From NCBI GenBank assembly GCA_035690495.1, contig DASSKK010000010.1:32740-96739 (forward strand): 64,000 nt of DNA. The letters are read 5' to 3'. The notes below the pieces were generated by a model. It was not told the DNA's origin, searched no databases, and saw only the letters and a program-made list of their open reading frames with translations. Made by a program: the position numbers and the translations under genes. Source of the stretch: DASSKK01 sp035690495 (GTDB lineage: Bacteria > Actinomycetota > Actinomycetes > Propionibacteriales > Nocardioidaceae). Shown here piece by piece: positions 15,873 through 25,140 of this stretch; the stretch's first letter is position 1; every line of letters starts with the position of its first letter.

Positions 15873-16681
15873 CCGCAGCCCTGCGCTACGAGCTGGCCCG
15901 GATCCGCACGATCCGCTCCACCTACTGGCTGTCGGCGATCGCGTTCGTGTTCGGCATCGGGCTGTCCTTCCTGGCTGCCCTCGGCGCCTCGATCTCCTAC
16001 GCCACCAACCAGCCGCCCTCCGCCGAGGACGCCGCGACCATGGGTACGGCGATCACCACCCAGTTCGCGGTCTTCGGCGCGCCATACTTCGTCGCCTACA
16101 TCCTCGGGATGCTCGGTGTGTTCGCGTGGGGCCACGAGTACCGCCACGGCATGATCCGCGCCACCCTGACGGCTCTGGACTCGCGCACCCGCGCCTGGAT
16201 CGCCAAGTACGTCGTGGTCGCCGGCTGGGTGCTGCTGGTGGCGCTCATGACGCTGGTCTGCTCGGCGTTGATCGGCTGGCTGTGGCTGCACGACGACGGC
16301 GTGCCCTTCCACGTCTCCGACCTGGCCGCGATCGTCGGGCGCACCCTGCTCTACACGCTCGTGTTCACCTGGATCGCGACCGCGTTCACCTCGCTGATCC
16401 GCAACCAGACCGCGGCGCTGGTGCTGATGTTCCTGTGGCCGCTGGCGCTCGAGAACGTGGTCACGCTGATCCTCAACGTGGTTCCCGGTCTGCGCGACCA
16501 CGCCGACCTGACCCGGTTCCTGCCGTTCACCGCGGGCACCCGGATGATCTCCTCGATCGACCGGGCCACCTCGACGTTCGGCGAGCCGCTGTCGCTGGTC
16601 GGCGCGGTGATCGTCTTCGGTGGCCTCACCGCGATCCTGATGGTCGCCAGCCTGGTGCTGTTCCGAAGCCGCGACGCGTGA
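15869..16681 (+). CDS. ABC-2 type transporter permease
   Basis: A 270-residue membrane protein with about six hydrophobic spans (YWLSAIAFVFGIGLSFLAALG, VAYILGMLGVFAWG, VVVAGWVLLVALMTLVCSAL, LVGAVIVFGGLTAILMVASLVLF among them). The conserved loop WGHEYRHGMIRATLTALDSR is the coupling segment seen in actinobacterial ABC-2 permeases. It starts at a GTG overlapping the ATPase stop, so the two subunits are made together. The substrate cannot be predicted from sequence. Confidence 0.88.
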   Translation: MTAALRYELARIRTIRSTYWLSAIAFVFGIGLSFLAALGASISYATNQPPSAEDAATMGTAITTQFAVFGAPYFVAYILGMLGVFAWGHEYRHGMIRATLTALDSRTRAWIAKYVVVAGWVLLVALMTLVCSALIGWLWLHDDGVPFHVSDLAAIVGRTLLYTLVFTWIATAFTSLIRNQTAALVLMFLWPLALENVVTLILNVVPGLRDHADLTRFLPFTAGTRMISSIDRATSTFGEPLSLVGAVIVFGGLTAILMVASLVLFRSRDA

Positions 16682-16781
16682 CCCGAGGCTTCCGGGGCGA
16701 CTAGGGAGATTCTCAGCTCGATAGTGACTGAACAACTCCCATGTCGCCGAGACGGGCGGCGCTGAGATAGCGTGGCGGCAG

Positions 16782-17426
16782 ATGTCGCCACCAGCCACAC
16801 CTCGATCGGTTCCCGAGGTCTGGTACGTCTCCTACGGCTCCAACATGTCCGCGCAGCGCCTCCGTGCCTACCTGAGCGGCGGCCTTCCTCCGGGAGGCAG
16901 CCGGCAGCATCCCGGCGCACGGGACCCGCGGCCACCTCGACAAAGCATCCCGGTGGACCTGCCCGGCGCGGTCTACTTCGCCGGCGACAGCCCGCAGTGG
17001 GGCGGAGGGGTCGCGTTCTACGACCACACCACAACGGGTCCCACGGCCGCTCGCGGCTACCTCGTCACCGCCGCCCAGTTCGCGGACATCCTCGCGCAGG
17101 AGCTCCATCGGATCCCCGAACCAGGCGATCCGATCGAGGAGCTGGTCGTGGCCGGTGTCGACGGCCGGCACCAGCTCGGTCGCGGCCGCTACGAGACGCT
17201 GCTCGAGGTGGGGCACTACGACGACCGGCCGATGCTCACCTTCACCGCACCTCACGGGATCGACGGCGTCGAGCACACCTCCCCGTCGGCGGCGTACCTG
17301 GCCACCCTGCGGGTCGGTCTGCGGGAGGCCCGGGGCTGGGACGTCGAGCGGATCGCCGGCTACTTCGCGGGACTCGGCGTGACCCACGTGCCGCCGAGGG
17401 TGGCCGGAGCGGCGGAGGCTCACTAG
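16782..17426 (+). CDS. gamma-glutamylcyclotransferase-fold protein
   Basis: A 214-residue protein. The opening VWYVSYGSNMSAQRL contains the YGSN phosphate/substrate loop that defines the GGCT superfamily; members of this family are often misnamed histone deacetylases. The later part (GDSPQWGGGVAFYDH, RGYLVTAAQFADILAQE) is consistent with the family's beta-barrel and cap. Substrate is unknown; related enzymes cleave gamma-glutamyl peptides with release of 5-oxoproline. The ATG lies 8 nt after a TAGCGT box, suggesting a leaderless message. Its TAG stop doubles as the first bases of the next gene's -10 box. Confidence 0.7.
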   Translation: MSPPATPRSVPEVWYVSYGSNMSAQRLRAYLSGGLPPGGSRQHPGARDPRPPRQSIPVDLPGAVYFAGDSPQWGGGVAFYDHTTTGPTAARGYLVTAAQFADILAQELHRIPEPGDPIEELVVAGVDGRHQLGRGRYETLLEVGHYDDRPMLTFTAPHGIDGVEHTSPSAAYLATLRVGLREARGWDVERIAGYFAGLGVTHVPPRVAGAAEAH

Positions 17427-17436
17427 GGTGCGAAGT

Positions 17437-19110
17437 ATGGAGTCCTATGCGGCAGGTGAGACCAGCCCTGCGCTGATCGAGGAGACGATCGGCGCGAACC
17501 TCGAGCGGATCGCCCGCGAGCACGGCGAGCGCGAGGCGATGGTCGAGATCGCCACCGGTAAGCGGTGGACGTACGCCGAGCTGGACCGGGACGTCGACGC
17601 GCTGGCGCGCGGCCTGATGGGCGCCGGCATCGCCAAGGGCGACCGGGTCGGCATCTGGGCGCCGAACTGTGCAGAGTGGACGCTGGTGCAGTACGCCACC
17701 GCCAAGATCGGCGCGATCCTGGTCAACATCAACCCCGCCTACCGCACCCACGAGCTCGCCTACGCGCTCAACCAGTCCGGGACGCGGCTGCTGGTCTCGG
17801 CGACCGGGTTCAAGACCAGCGACTACCGGGCGATGGTGGAGGAGGTTTCGACAGGCTCAACCGGCGAGGACGGCTCAACCGGCGAGGACGGCTCAACCAC
17901 CATTCCGCTGGAGCGGGTCGTCTACATCGGCACCGCGGACTGGGACGCGCTGCTCGCGGAGGGCGACCAGGTCGGCGCGGACGCGCTCGTCGAGCGGACG
18001 TCCACGCTGAGCAACGAGGACCCGATCAACATCCAGTACACCTCGGGCACCACCGGCTACCCCAAGGGCGCGACGCTGTCGCACCGCAACATCCTCAACA
18101 ACGGCTTCTTCACCACCGAGCTGATCGGCTTCACCGAGCAGGACCGGCTCGCGATCCCGGTCCCCTTCTACCACTGCTTCGGCATGGTGATGGGCAACCT
18201 CGGCTGCACCAGCCACGGCGCGACGATGGTGATCCCCGCACCCGGCTTCGACCCCCAGATCACGCTGCAGACCATCCAGGACGAGAGGTGCACGGGGGTG
18301 TACGGCGTGCCCACCATGTTCATCGCGATGCAGACCTCTGCGGACTTCCCCTCCTACGACCTCTCGTCGCTGCGCACCGGGATCATGGCCGGCTCGCCGT
18401 GCCCGGTCGAGGTGATGAAGCGCTGCGTGAACGACATGCACATGACCGAGGTGGCGATCGCCTACGGGATGACCGAGACGTCGCCGGTGTCCGCCCAGAC
18501 CCGCACCGACGACGACCTGGACCGCCGTACCTCCACGATCGGCCGGGTGCACCCGCACGTGGAGATCAAGATCATCGACCCCGCCACCGGAGACACGCTC
18601 GAGCGCGGCGAGCCGGGCGAGTTCTGCACGCGTGGCTATTCGGTGATGATCGGCTACTGGGGCGATCCCGACCAGACCGCGCAGTCCATCGACGACGACG
18701 GCTGGATGCACACCGGCGACCTGGCCACGATGCGTGAGGACGGCTACGCGAACGTCGTCGGCCGGATCAAGGACATGGTGATCCGCGGCGGCGAGAACGT
18801 GTACCCCCGCGAGATCGAGGAGTTCCTCTACACCCACCCCGACATCGAGGACGTGCAGGTGATCGGTGTCCCCGACGAGAGGTACGGCGAAGAGCTGTGT
18901 GCCTGGGTCAAGATGAGGGCGGGGGCCACCCCGCTCGACTCCGAGGCGGTGCGCGAGTTCTGCGCCGGGAAGCTCGCCCACTTCAAGATCCCGAGGTACG
19001 TGATGGTGGTCGACGAGTTCCCGATGACCGTGACTGGCAAGATCAGGAAGGTACAGATGCGCGAGGTGGCCGCCGAGAGGCTGGGCCTCGCCGCCGTCGA
19101 CACCGCCTGA
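17437..19110 (+). CDS. fatty acyl-CoA synthetase (AMP-binding family)
   Basis: A 557-residue adenylate-forming enzyme. Core motifs are intact: YTSGTTGYPKGATLSH (ATP loop), YGMTETSPVSAQTRT, GDLATMREDGYANVVGRIKDM with hinge, RGGENVYPREIEEFL, and the catalytic Lys in TVTGKIRKVQMRE. It converts a fatty acid to acyl-AMP and then acyl-CoA; overall similarity is to medium/long-chain FadD-type ligases. Start ATG lies 7 nt after TAGGGT (17424-17429), leaderless. Odd: a low-complexity STGSTGEDGSTGEDGS insert near residues 140-155, encoded by a tandem copy of a dispersed repeat, lies between conserved segments and is probably a surface loop. The DUF885 peptidase follows 19 bp later. Confidence 0.92.
   Translation: MESYAAGETSPALIEETIGANLERIAREHGEREAMVEIATGKRWTYAELDRDVDALARGLMGAGIAKGDRVGIWAPNCAEWTLVQYATAKIGAILVNINPAYRTHELAYALNQSGTRLLVSATGFKTSDYRAMVEEVSTGSTGEDGSTGEDGSTTIPLERVVYIGTADWDALLAEGDQVGADALVERTSTLSNEDPINIQYTSGTTGYPKGATLSHRNILNNGFFTTELIGFTEQDRLAIPVPFYHCFGMVMGNLGCTSHGATMVIPAPGFDPQITLQTIQDERCTGVYGVPTMFIAMQTSADFPSYDLSSLRTGIMAGSPCPVEVMKRCVNDMHMTEVAIAYGMTETSPVSAQTRTDDDLDRRTSTIGRVHPHVEIKIIDPATGDTLERGEPGEFCTRGYSVMIGYWGDPDQTAQSIDDDGWMHTGDLATMREDGYANVVGRIKDMVIRGGENVYPREIEEFLYTHPDIEDVQVIGVPDERYGEELCAWVKMRAGATPLDSEAVREFCAGKLAHFKIPRYVMVVDEFPMTVTGKIRKVQMREVAAERLGLAAVDTA
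17847..17902 (+). repeat. dispersed TTCGACA-GGCTCAACC repeat expanded in-frame inside the acyl-CoA synthetase gene
   Basis: TTCGACAGGCTCAACC (17847-17862) is followed by two 18-bp units GGCGAGGACGGCTCAACC. All steps are multiples of three, so the reading frame survives. A near-identical TTCGACAAGCTCAACC lies at 40196-40211 inside the tetR gene. Confidence 0.8.
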
Positions 19111-19129
19111 CGAAAGGAACCGATCTCGG

Positions 19130-20794
19130 ATGACCGACACCGCGCAGACGCTGGACCAGCTCGCCGAGGAGTACTACTCCGCCTGGCTGGCCGTCTCGCC
19201 GACCGAGGCCCACCTGCTCGGCGAGTACCAGTACGCCGGAGGGTTCGAGCAGGCCACGCGCGCCGAGGAGGACCGCCGGGTCGCCGAGCTCCGCGAGTTC
19301 GCCCGGCGCGCCCAGGCGCTTCCGGAGGAGGGGCTCTCCGAGCAGCAGCGGATCACGCGGGCGGTGATCGTCGACCATGCCACGAGCACGGCCGACCTCG
19401 CCGAGTCCCGATTGCCGGAGATCTCGGCCGACCCCATCTTCGGTGAGCAGACCGCGATGCCGCTGGTCGTCGGCATGCTCTCGCTTCCCGACGCCGAGGT
19501 CGCCGAGGCGATGGTGAGGACGTTCCACGGCTTGGGCCGCTACTTCGGCGACCTCGCCGAGCGGCTGCGCGAGGGCGCCGAGCGGGGCAGGTTCCCGGCG
19601 AGGTTCGCGGTGGAGGCCACCATCGAGCAGATCGAGGAGTCGCTGGGCCGTCCGGCCGGCGAGGACCCGCTGCTGAACACCCAGGAGCCGCCGGAGGGTG
19701 TGGACGTCGCCGGCTGGCGCGGCGCGCTGCAGGACGCGATCGAGAAGTCCGTGCGGCCGGGGCTGGAGACCTACCGCGACGCGCTGCGCGACGTCGCGCT
19801 GCCGAACGCCCGCCCGGACGACAAGGTCGGTCTGTGCTGGCTGCCCGGCGGCGATGACGCCTACACCAAGGCGCTGCGCTACTTCACCACCACCGACAAG
19901 ACCGCGCAGGAGATCCACGACATCGGCCTGGCCCAGATCGACAAGCTGGCCGAGGAGTACCGCGGCCTGGGGCCGGAGGTGGTCGGCACCGACGACCTGT
20001 CGGAGATCTTCGACGCGATGCGCAGCGACCCGAAGCTGCACTTCGAGCACGCCGACCAGCTCGTCGAGGCATCCGAGGTCGCCATGCAGCGTGCCTGGGA
20101 GGCCATCCCGAACTGGTTCGAGGTGCTGCCGAAGGCGAAGTGTGCGGTGCAGTCCACGCTCACCGGCGCCAAGGCGTTCTACTTCCCGCCGGCCACCGAC
20201 GGCCGGCGCGGCGGCACGTTCTTCGTCAACGTCAAGGACGTGACGGCGTGGGGCGTCTTCGAGCTGGAGTCGCTCGCGTTCCACGAGGGCATCCCCGGGC
20301 ACCACCTGCAGCTGGCCATCGCCAGCGAGCTCGAGTCGGTGCCGGAGTTCCGCAAGCACCTGCACAACTCGGCGTACGCCGAGGGCTGGGGCCTCTACAG
20401 CGAGCGGCTGGCCGACGAGATGGGCCTCTACTCGGCCGCCGTCGACCGGATGGGGATGTACTCCGCGGACTCGATGCGGGCCTGCCGTCTGGTCGTCGAC
20501 ACCGGCATGCACGCGCTCGGCTGGAGCAGGCAGCAGGCCGTGGACTACATGGTGGCGAACTCGCCGATGACCGAGGCGATCTGCCGTCCGGAGGTGGACC
20601 GATACGTCGTCTCGCCGGGACAGGCGTGCTCCTACATGGTCGGCCGGCTGGAGATCCAGCGGATGCGCCGGGAGGCCGAGCAGCGGCAGGGAGACACGTT
20701 CGACGTCAAGAAGTTCCACTCGGCCGTGCTCGACTCCGGCTCGCTGCCGCTCGGCATCCTCGAGGAGGTCGTGACAGCGCGGCTGGGTCAGTAG
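19130..20794 (+). CDS. DUF885 family zinc-peptidase-like protein
   Basis: A 554-residue protein of the DUF885 family. The metal-binding helix SLAFHEGIPGHHLQLAIA has the family's HEGxPGHH form, and AYAEGWGLYSERLADEMG supplies the downstream glutamates. The region YVVSPGQACSYMVGRLEIQ is the conserved C-terminal segment. DUF885 proteins resemble thermolysin-clan carboxypeptidases; activity is known for only a few. There is no signal peptide, so it should be cytosolic. It starts 19 bp after the acyl-CoA synthetase and is probably co-transcribed. Its stop overlaps the convergent subtilase gene by 7 bp. Confidence 0.85.
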   Translation: MTDTAQTLDQLAEEYYSAWLAVSPTEAHLLGEYQYAGGFEQATRAEEDRRVAELREFARRAQALPEEGLSEQQRITRAVIVDHATSTADLAESRLPEISADPIFGEQTAMPLVVGMLSLPDAEVAEAMVRTFHGLGRYFGDLAERLREGAERGRFPARFAVEATIEQIEESLGRPAGEDPLLNTQEPPEGVDVAGWRGALQDAIEKSVRPGLETYRDALRDVALPNARPDDKVGLCWLPGGDDAYTKALRYFTTTDKTAQEIHDIGLAQIDKLAEEYRGLGPEVVGTDDLSEIFDAMRSDPKLHFEHADQLVEASEVAMQRAWEAIPNWFEVLPKAKCAVQSTLTGAKAFYFPPATDGRRGGTFFVNVKDVTAWGVFELESLAFHEGIPGHHLQLAIASELESVPEFRKHLHNSAYAEGWGLYSERLADEMGLYSAAVDRMGMYSADSMRACRLVVDTGMHALGWSRQQAVDYMVANSPMTEAICRPEVDRYVVSPGQACSYMVGRLEIQRMRREAEQRQGDTFDVKKFHSAVLDSGSLPLGILEEVVTARLGQ

Positions 20795-23754
20795 ATCTCG
20801 AGCAGGGTGTGCCGCGAGGAGTCGCCGTACCTGATCTCGCCGAGCCACCGCTGGGTGGGGTCCAGACCCTGCCAGGAGACCGTGTAGTCGAAGCTGCCGC
20901 CCGGCACGTCGCCGACCGTGTCGGGGGTCAGGTCGAGGCTGGTGCCGCCCTGGTCGGCGAGCACCCACGTGTAGAGCTGGGCGGTCGTGGTGGAGTGGTT
21001 GCCGGCACTCTGCGCGTGCACGTACAGCGTGTAGCGGCCGGGCTCGGGCGCGGCGACCGTGAGGGTGGCGCTCGAGCCCGTGCTCGTGTCGGCGGCAACC
21101 GGCCGGCCGCCCCGGTAGAGGTAGGCGTCCAGGTCGTCGCCGACGTTGTGGCTGCTCAGCTCGACGCGCACCAGGTCGCTGCCGGTCGGGACTTGCACTG
21201 ACGTCTCGAACGTGTCCGCGTCGGACGTCGGGTTGCTCGGGTCGAAGGCGCCCGGCACAAGGGACAGGCCGGTCGGGTTGGCCGGCACCATCCCGGTGCT
21301 GGTCAGGTCCACAGGAACCCCGTTGCCGGAGCGGCCCTCCACGGTGAGCGTCCCCGACATGCCGAGGGAGCGCATCAGTGAGGGTGCCCGCACCTGCGCC
21401 GCGCCCACCGCGACCGGCACCCGCACCTGGTGGCTGAGCCCGGTCCAGGTCAGCCAGCCCTTGGTGTAGTGGTCGGCGGGGGTGTTGGGCGTCGCGGTGA
21501 GCCGGATCCGCACCCGGTGGGTCTCGCCGGGCGCCAGGGTGAGCGTGCGTGGCCGGACCTGTACGTCGACCCCGTCCAGACCACTGGTGGTGACGGTGTA
21601 GGTCTCGGTCGTGGCGGCGACGTTGGTGACCCGGCGGACGACGGTCGTCGTGCCGAGCAGGCCGGAGACCGTCACGGACGGCAGATTGAGCTGGCGGGCA
21701 CGGGTCGCGCCGGTCAGGAAGTCGCGCCACGCGGCCGGCCCACTGTCGAACACCAGGCCCGGGTCGAGGAACCGGGTCGGGTCGACATGCCCCGCGCCCT
21801 CGGCGAACGGCCCGGCGTTCGCCTCCAGGTCGAAGGCGGTGGTCATCATCGCCGACTTGATCTCCGCAGAGGACCAGTCGGGGTGCAACCCCGCCACGAA
21901 CGCGGCCAGCCCTGCGATGTGGGCCGCACTCGTCGACGTACCTGACGCCAGGTCCCACAGCCGCTCGGAGTCCGCGGCCGGGGAGACCGCGCCGAGCACG
22001 CTCACGCCGGGCGCGGTCAGGTCCGGCTTCAGCACGCTGCCTCGGCCCGTGCTCGCCGCGCCGTCGCCGCCGCGTGCGGAGAAGTCCGCGATCGTCGGGA
22101 CCTGCTGCGGTGCGCTTCCGGTCGGGTCCAGCGAGGCGGTGGCGTCGTCAGGGTGCGCCGCAAGGTATGCCTTCACCGCGGCGCCGGCGGTCGCGTCGAG
22201 GTGCACGGTGGGAACGGCGTGCACGTCGGCGTTCGTGCTGTCCGGCGTGGTGTTGACCAGGACCATTCCGGCACCGCCCGCGCGGGCCACCGCCGTGGAC
22301 TTGTCGACGCGGGCAACGACGCCGCGGTCGCAGACCACGATCTGTCCCTGTGCCTGCTCGGCGTCGAGCGCCCCGATCTCGCACACTCGTGCCTGCTCGA
22401 CGGAGTGTCCCGGTGCCGGCACCGCCGAGCCGAGCACCAGGCCGGTGCTGGGGACGGTCTGGTCGGAGACCATCGCGCCGACGTACTGACTGCCGTCGCC
22501 GAGCCGCAGCGCGCCCTGGTAGCGGTGGAACGTGCTCGCGCCGACCGTGGTCACCCAGGGGGCCAGGTGCTCGACGGTCCCGGGCTCGGGGCCGCCGTTG
22601 CCCGCGGCCGTCGACACGAACACCCCGGCTGCGGCGGCATTGAGGAAGGCGCGCGCGATCGTGTCGGTCGGGTTCTGCGACCCGCTCACCGAGAGGTTGA
22701 GCACGTCGACGCCGTCGCGGACGGCACGGTCGATCGCCGCGGCGACGTCGGCGGTGGTGCAGCCGTCCCCGTCCGGGTCCGGCGCGGTCCAGCAGGCCTT
22801 GTAGACCGCGATCCGCGCGGCCGGCGCCATCCCGGAGATGCTGCCGAACCGCTGGCCGTCGATCCGCACGCCGGTGCCGAAGTCGCCGGCCGCCACCGAC
22901 GCCACGTGGGTGCCGTGGCCGATGCCGTCGCGCGGGGAGAGGTAGTCGGAGCTGGCGATCCTGCCGGCGCCGAAGCCCTTCACGAAGTAGCGGGCGGAGA
23001 CGATCTTGTGCGTGCAGTCGCGGGTGGTCCACTGCTGCCCGGTGTCGCACTTGCCGTGGAAGCCGGGCAGGTCGGGAGTGCGGCCGGACGGGCCGAGCGG
23101 GTTCCCGGCGAAGCTGGGGTTTTCCGGCCAGATGCCGGTGTCGACGACCCCGACCACGACGCCTCGCCCGGCATGGTGCGGGCCTCCGTGGCGTGCCCAG
23201 ACCCCGGTGGGTCCGGACAGGCCGAGGAACGCGCTGGAGTCCCGGCCGGCGCCTACCACCGGCGAGAGCGGGCGCATCCGCGCGGCGGCGACGTGCTGCT
23301 TGACGCTGCGCTCGACGAGGTCGACCCCCGGCATGCTCCTCAGCTGCTTCACCTGCGCGCTGTCGAGCCGTGCTGCGAAACCGTCGAGGGCGGTCGTCAT
23401 CCGGTAGAGCACGTGCGGGTCGCCGACCCGGTCGAGGACGTTGTCCTGCCGGTCGCGCAGGAACCGGGAGTACTTGTGCACCCGGGCGCGGGTGCGGTCG
23501 AAGCGGTCTCCCGGCTTGGGCCGGGTGGCCTTGTACCCGGGTCGGCCGCCGTCGTACGACGCACTCGGCGCGGGGCCGAGCGTCACGACGTACACCCCGC
23601 TGGCGACCGCCTTGACGGGGTCGATGCCAGCGGCGCCGGCACCCGACATGTCGGCGGACGCGGAAGGGGCGAGGCCGAGGGCGGCGAGAAGAGCTCCGGC
23701 GACGAGAGCTATGGGGGCAGCACACGTCCGCACACGCTTTGTTCGCGAGCTCAA
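20788..23754 (-). CDS. secreted S8 subtilisin-like serine protease with PA domain
   Basis: A 988-residue pre-pro-protease. Signal peptide is at about 8-35 (CAAPIALVAGALLAALGLAPSA) and an I9-like propeptide spans about 50-155. Catalytic Asp205 is in VVDTGIWPENPSF, His280 in DGIGHGTHVA, the oxyanion Asn386 in AAGNGGPEPG and Ser607 in ASGTSTSAAHIAG. A protease-associated insert lies at about 440-560. The tail has a fibronectin-like region and a final pre-peptidase-type beta domain (VRVELSSHNVGDDLDAYLYRG, ending HTLLEIY). It matches the large plant-cucumisin-like actinobacterial subtilases that degrade extracellular protein. The first codon shown is TTG; a GTG seven codons later (V-R-T-C-A-A-P) is an equally good start. 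Confidence 0.9.
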   Translation of the reverse strand: MSSRTKRVRTCAAPIALVAGALLAALGLAPSASADMSGAGAAGIDPVKAVASGVYVVTLGPAPSASYDGGRPGYKATRPKPGDRFDRTRARVHKYSRFLRDRQDNVLDRVGDPHVLYRMTTALDGFAARLDSAQVKQLRSMPGVDLVERSVKQHVAAARMRPLSPVVGAGRDSSAFLGLSGPTGVWARHGGPHHAGRGVVVGVVDTGIWPENPSFAGNPLGPSGRTPDLPGFHGKCDTGQQWTTRDCTHKIVSARYFVKGFGAGRIASSDYLSPRDGIGHGTHVASVAAGDFGTGVRIDGQRFGSISGMAPAARIAVYKACWTAPDPDGDGCTTADVAAAIDRAVRDGVDVLNLSVSGSQNPTDTIARAFLNAAAAGVFVSTAAGNGGPEPGTVEHLAPWVTTVGASTFHRYQGALRLGDGSQYVGAMVSDQTVPSTGLVLGSAVPAPGHSVEQARVCEIGALDAEQAQGQIVVCDRGVVARVDKSTAVARAGGAGMVLVNTTPDSTNADVHAVPTVHLDATAGAAVKAYLAAHPDDATASLDPTGSAPQQVPTIADFSARGGDGAASTGRGSVLKPDLTAPGVSVLGAVSPAADSERLWDLASGTSTSAAHIAGLAAFVAGLHPDWSSAEIKSAMMTTAFDLEANAGPFAEGAGHVDPTRFLDPGLVFDSGPAAWRDFLTGATRARQLNLPSVTVSGLLGTTTVVRRVTNVAATTETYTVTTSGLDGVDVQVRPRTLTLAPGETHRVRIRLTATPNTPADHYTKGWLTWTGLSHQVRVPVAVGAAQVRAPSLMRSLGMSGTLTVEGRSGNGVPVDLTSTGMVPANPTGLSLVPGAFDPSNPTSDADTFETSVQVPTGSDLVRVELSSHNVGDDLDAYLYRGGRPVAADTSTGSSATLTVAAPEPGRYTLYVHAQSAGNHSTTTAQLYTWVLADQGGTSLDLTPDTVGDVPGGSFDYTVSWQGLDPTQRWLGEIRYGDSSRHTLLEIY

Positions 23755-23882
23755 GTAGCTGCCTTCCTGGTCTGCGACTCGTGGTCTTGGAGCGCCCAGA
23801 ATCCCCCCGGGTCAGCCGCCATCGTCTCGCAGCGGGCCGCAGACCTCAACCGGTTCGCCACATCCGTCACTACGATGACGTT

Positions 23883-24740
23883 ATGGGCGTTGAGCTGGAC
23901 GAGGTGCTCGCCGAGCGTCTCGCGCGACTGCAGGCCGACCTCTCGGCGCGCGGGTCGGTGCTGGTCGCGTTCAGCGGGGGAGCCGACAGCGCGTTCCTGC
24001 TCGCCGCGGCGGTGCGCGCCCTGGGAGCCGACCACGTGGCGGCGGGCACCGCCCGGTCCGCCTCCCTGCCTCGTGCCGAACGGGGCCCGGCTGAGGAGTT
24101 CGCCCGCGGCCTCGGGGTGCGCCTGCTCACCCCGCACACCGAGGAGATGCGGCGCGAGGGCTACCGCGCCAACGACGGCAACCGCTGCTACTTCTGCAAG
24201 GCCGAGCTGCTCGACGTGCTCGGCCCGTTGGCCGAGCGCCACGGGCTGGCGTACGTCGCCACCGGCACCAACGCCGACGACGCGCTCGCGGGCTTCCGAC
24301 CGGGGATCCGGGCGGCCGCCGAGCGCGGCGCCATCACCCCGCTGCTCGACGCCGGGCTGACCAAGCAGCAGGTCCGGGCCGCCTCGCGCGCATGGGGGCT
24401 GTCCACCTGGGACAAGCCGGCCGCAGCCTGCCTGTCCTCGCGTGTGGCCTATGGCATCGCGGTCAGCCCGTTCCGGCTGGTCCGCATCGAGCGCGCCGAG
24501 ACGGCCGTGCGTGCGGCGCTCGCGGCCGCGGGGATCCCCGTGCGCAACCTGCGGGTGCGCGACCTCGGCGAGTCCGCGCGCATCGAGGTGGACCAGGACG
24601 CCGTGCCGGCTGCCCTCCGCGAGCCCTCCGTGGTGGCAGCCGCCCTCGACGCCGGTTTCCCGGCGGCTGCGGTCGACCCCCGTGGATTCCGGTCTGGCTC
24701 GATGAACGAGCTGCTCGCCGAACCGGCCCGTTTCCGCTGA
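23883..24740 (+). CDS. larE: LarE, ATP-dependent sulfur transferase for nickel-pincer cofactor synthesis
   Basis: A 285-residue PP-loop ATP pyrophosphatase. It has SGGADSAFLL at 31-40, the CYFCK pair (Cys102 and Cys105), and Cys183 in KPAAACLSSRVAYG. LarE adenylates the pyridinium dicarboxylate precursor and inserts sulfur. Cys183 matches the sulfur-donating position; the additional CxxC suggests the three-cysteine type that carries an [4Fe-4S] cluster rather than the sacrificial single-Cys type. That is inference from published LarE classes. The ATG lies 6 nt after TACGAT, leaderless. No larB, larC or lactate racemase gene is in the window. Confidence 0.88.
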   Translation: MGVELDEVLAERLARLQADLSARGSVLVAFSGGADSAFLLAAAVRALGADHVAAGTARSASLPRAERGPAEEFARGLGVRLLTPHTEEMRREGYRANDGNRCYFCKAELLDVLGPLAERHGLAYVATGTNADDALAGFRPGIRAAAERGAITPLLDAGLTKQQVRAASRAWGLSTWDKPAAACLSSRVAYGIAVSPFRLVRIERAETAVRAALAAAGIPVRNLRVRDLGESARIEVDQDAVPAALREPSVVAAALDAGFPAAAVDPRGFRSGSMNELLAEPARFR

Positions 24741-24756
24741 GCCATGAGCGCCGTAG

Positions 24757-25140
24757 CTACAGCTCGAGCTCGTCGGCGAGGGCGCGCAGCAGCTTCGCGG
24801 TAGGCCGAGCCGTCTTCGGGTCCGGATGACGCCCGGCCCGGTAGCCCTTCTCGATCCTCTCCAGCAGCCGGTAGAGGTCCTCGACGATGTTGACCATCTC
24901 GGCCGGCTTCTTGCGCATCGCCTTGGAGACCGACTGCGCCGGTTCCAGCAGCCGAAGCTGGAGTGCCTGGTCGCCTCGACGCCCCTGCACGATGCCGAAC
25001 TCGACCCTGGTGCCGGACTTCAGCGCGGTGACACCTGCGGGCAGCACGTCGGAGCGGACGTAGACGTCGCCGCCCTCGTCCTTGGACAGGAAGCCGAAGC
25101 CCTTCTCGGCGTCGTACCACTTGACCTTGCCAGTCGGCAC
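24757..25140 (-). CDS. cold-shock domain protein with C-terminal extension
   Basis: A 127-residue protein starting at GTG (VPTGKVKWYDAEKGFGFLS). Residues 1-65 are a cold-shock OB fold with RNP1 KGFGFL and RNP2-like DVYVRSDVL; the usual His of RNP2 (DVFVH) is replaced by Arg. The 60-residue helical extension (AMRKKPAEMVNIVEDLYRLLERIE) is characteristic of the longer actinobacterial CSD proteins. It should bind single-stranded nucleic acid. The ATGs further upstream have no homology and were rejected as starts. It is convergent with larE, 16 bp apart. Confidence 0.88.
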   Translation of the reverse strand: MPTGKVKWYDAEKGFGFLSKDEGGDVYVRSDVLPAGVTALKSGTRVEFGIVQGRRGDQALQLRLLEPAQSVSKAMRKKPAEMVNIVEDLYRLLERIEKGYRAGRHPDPKTARPTAKLLRALADELEL

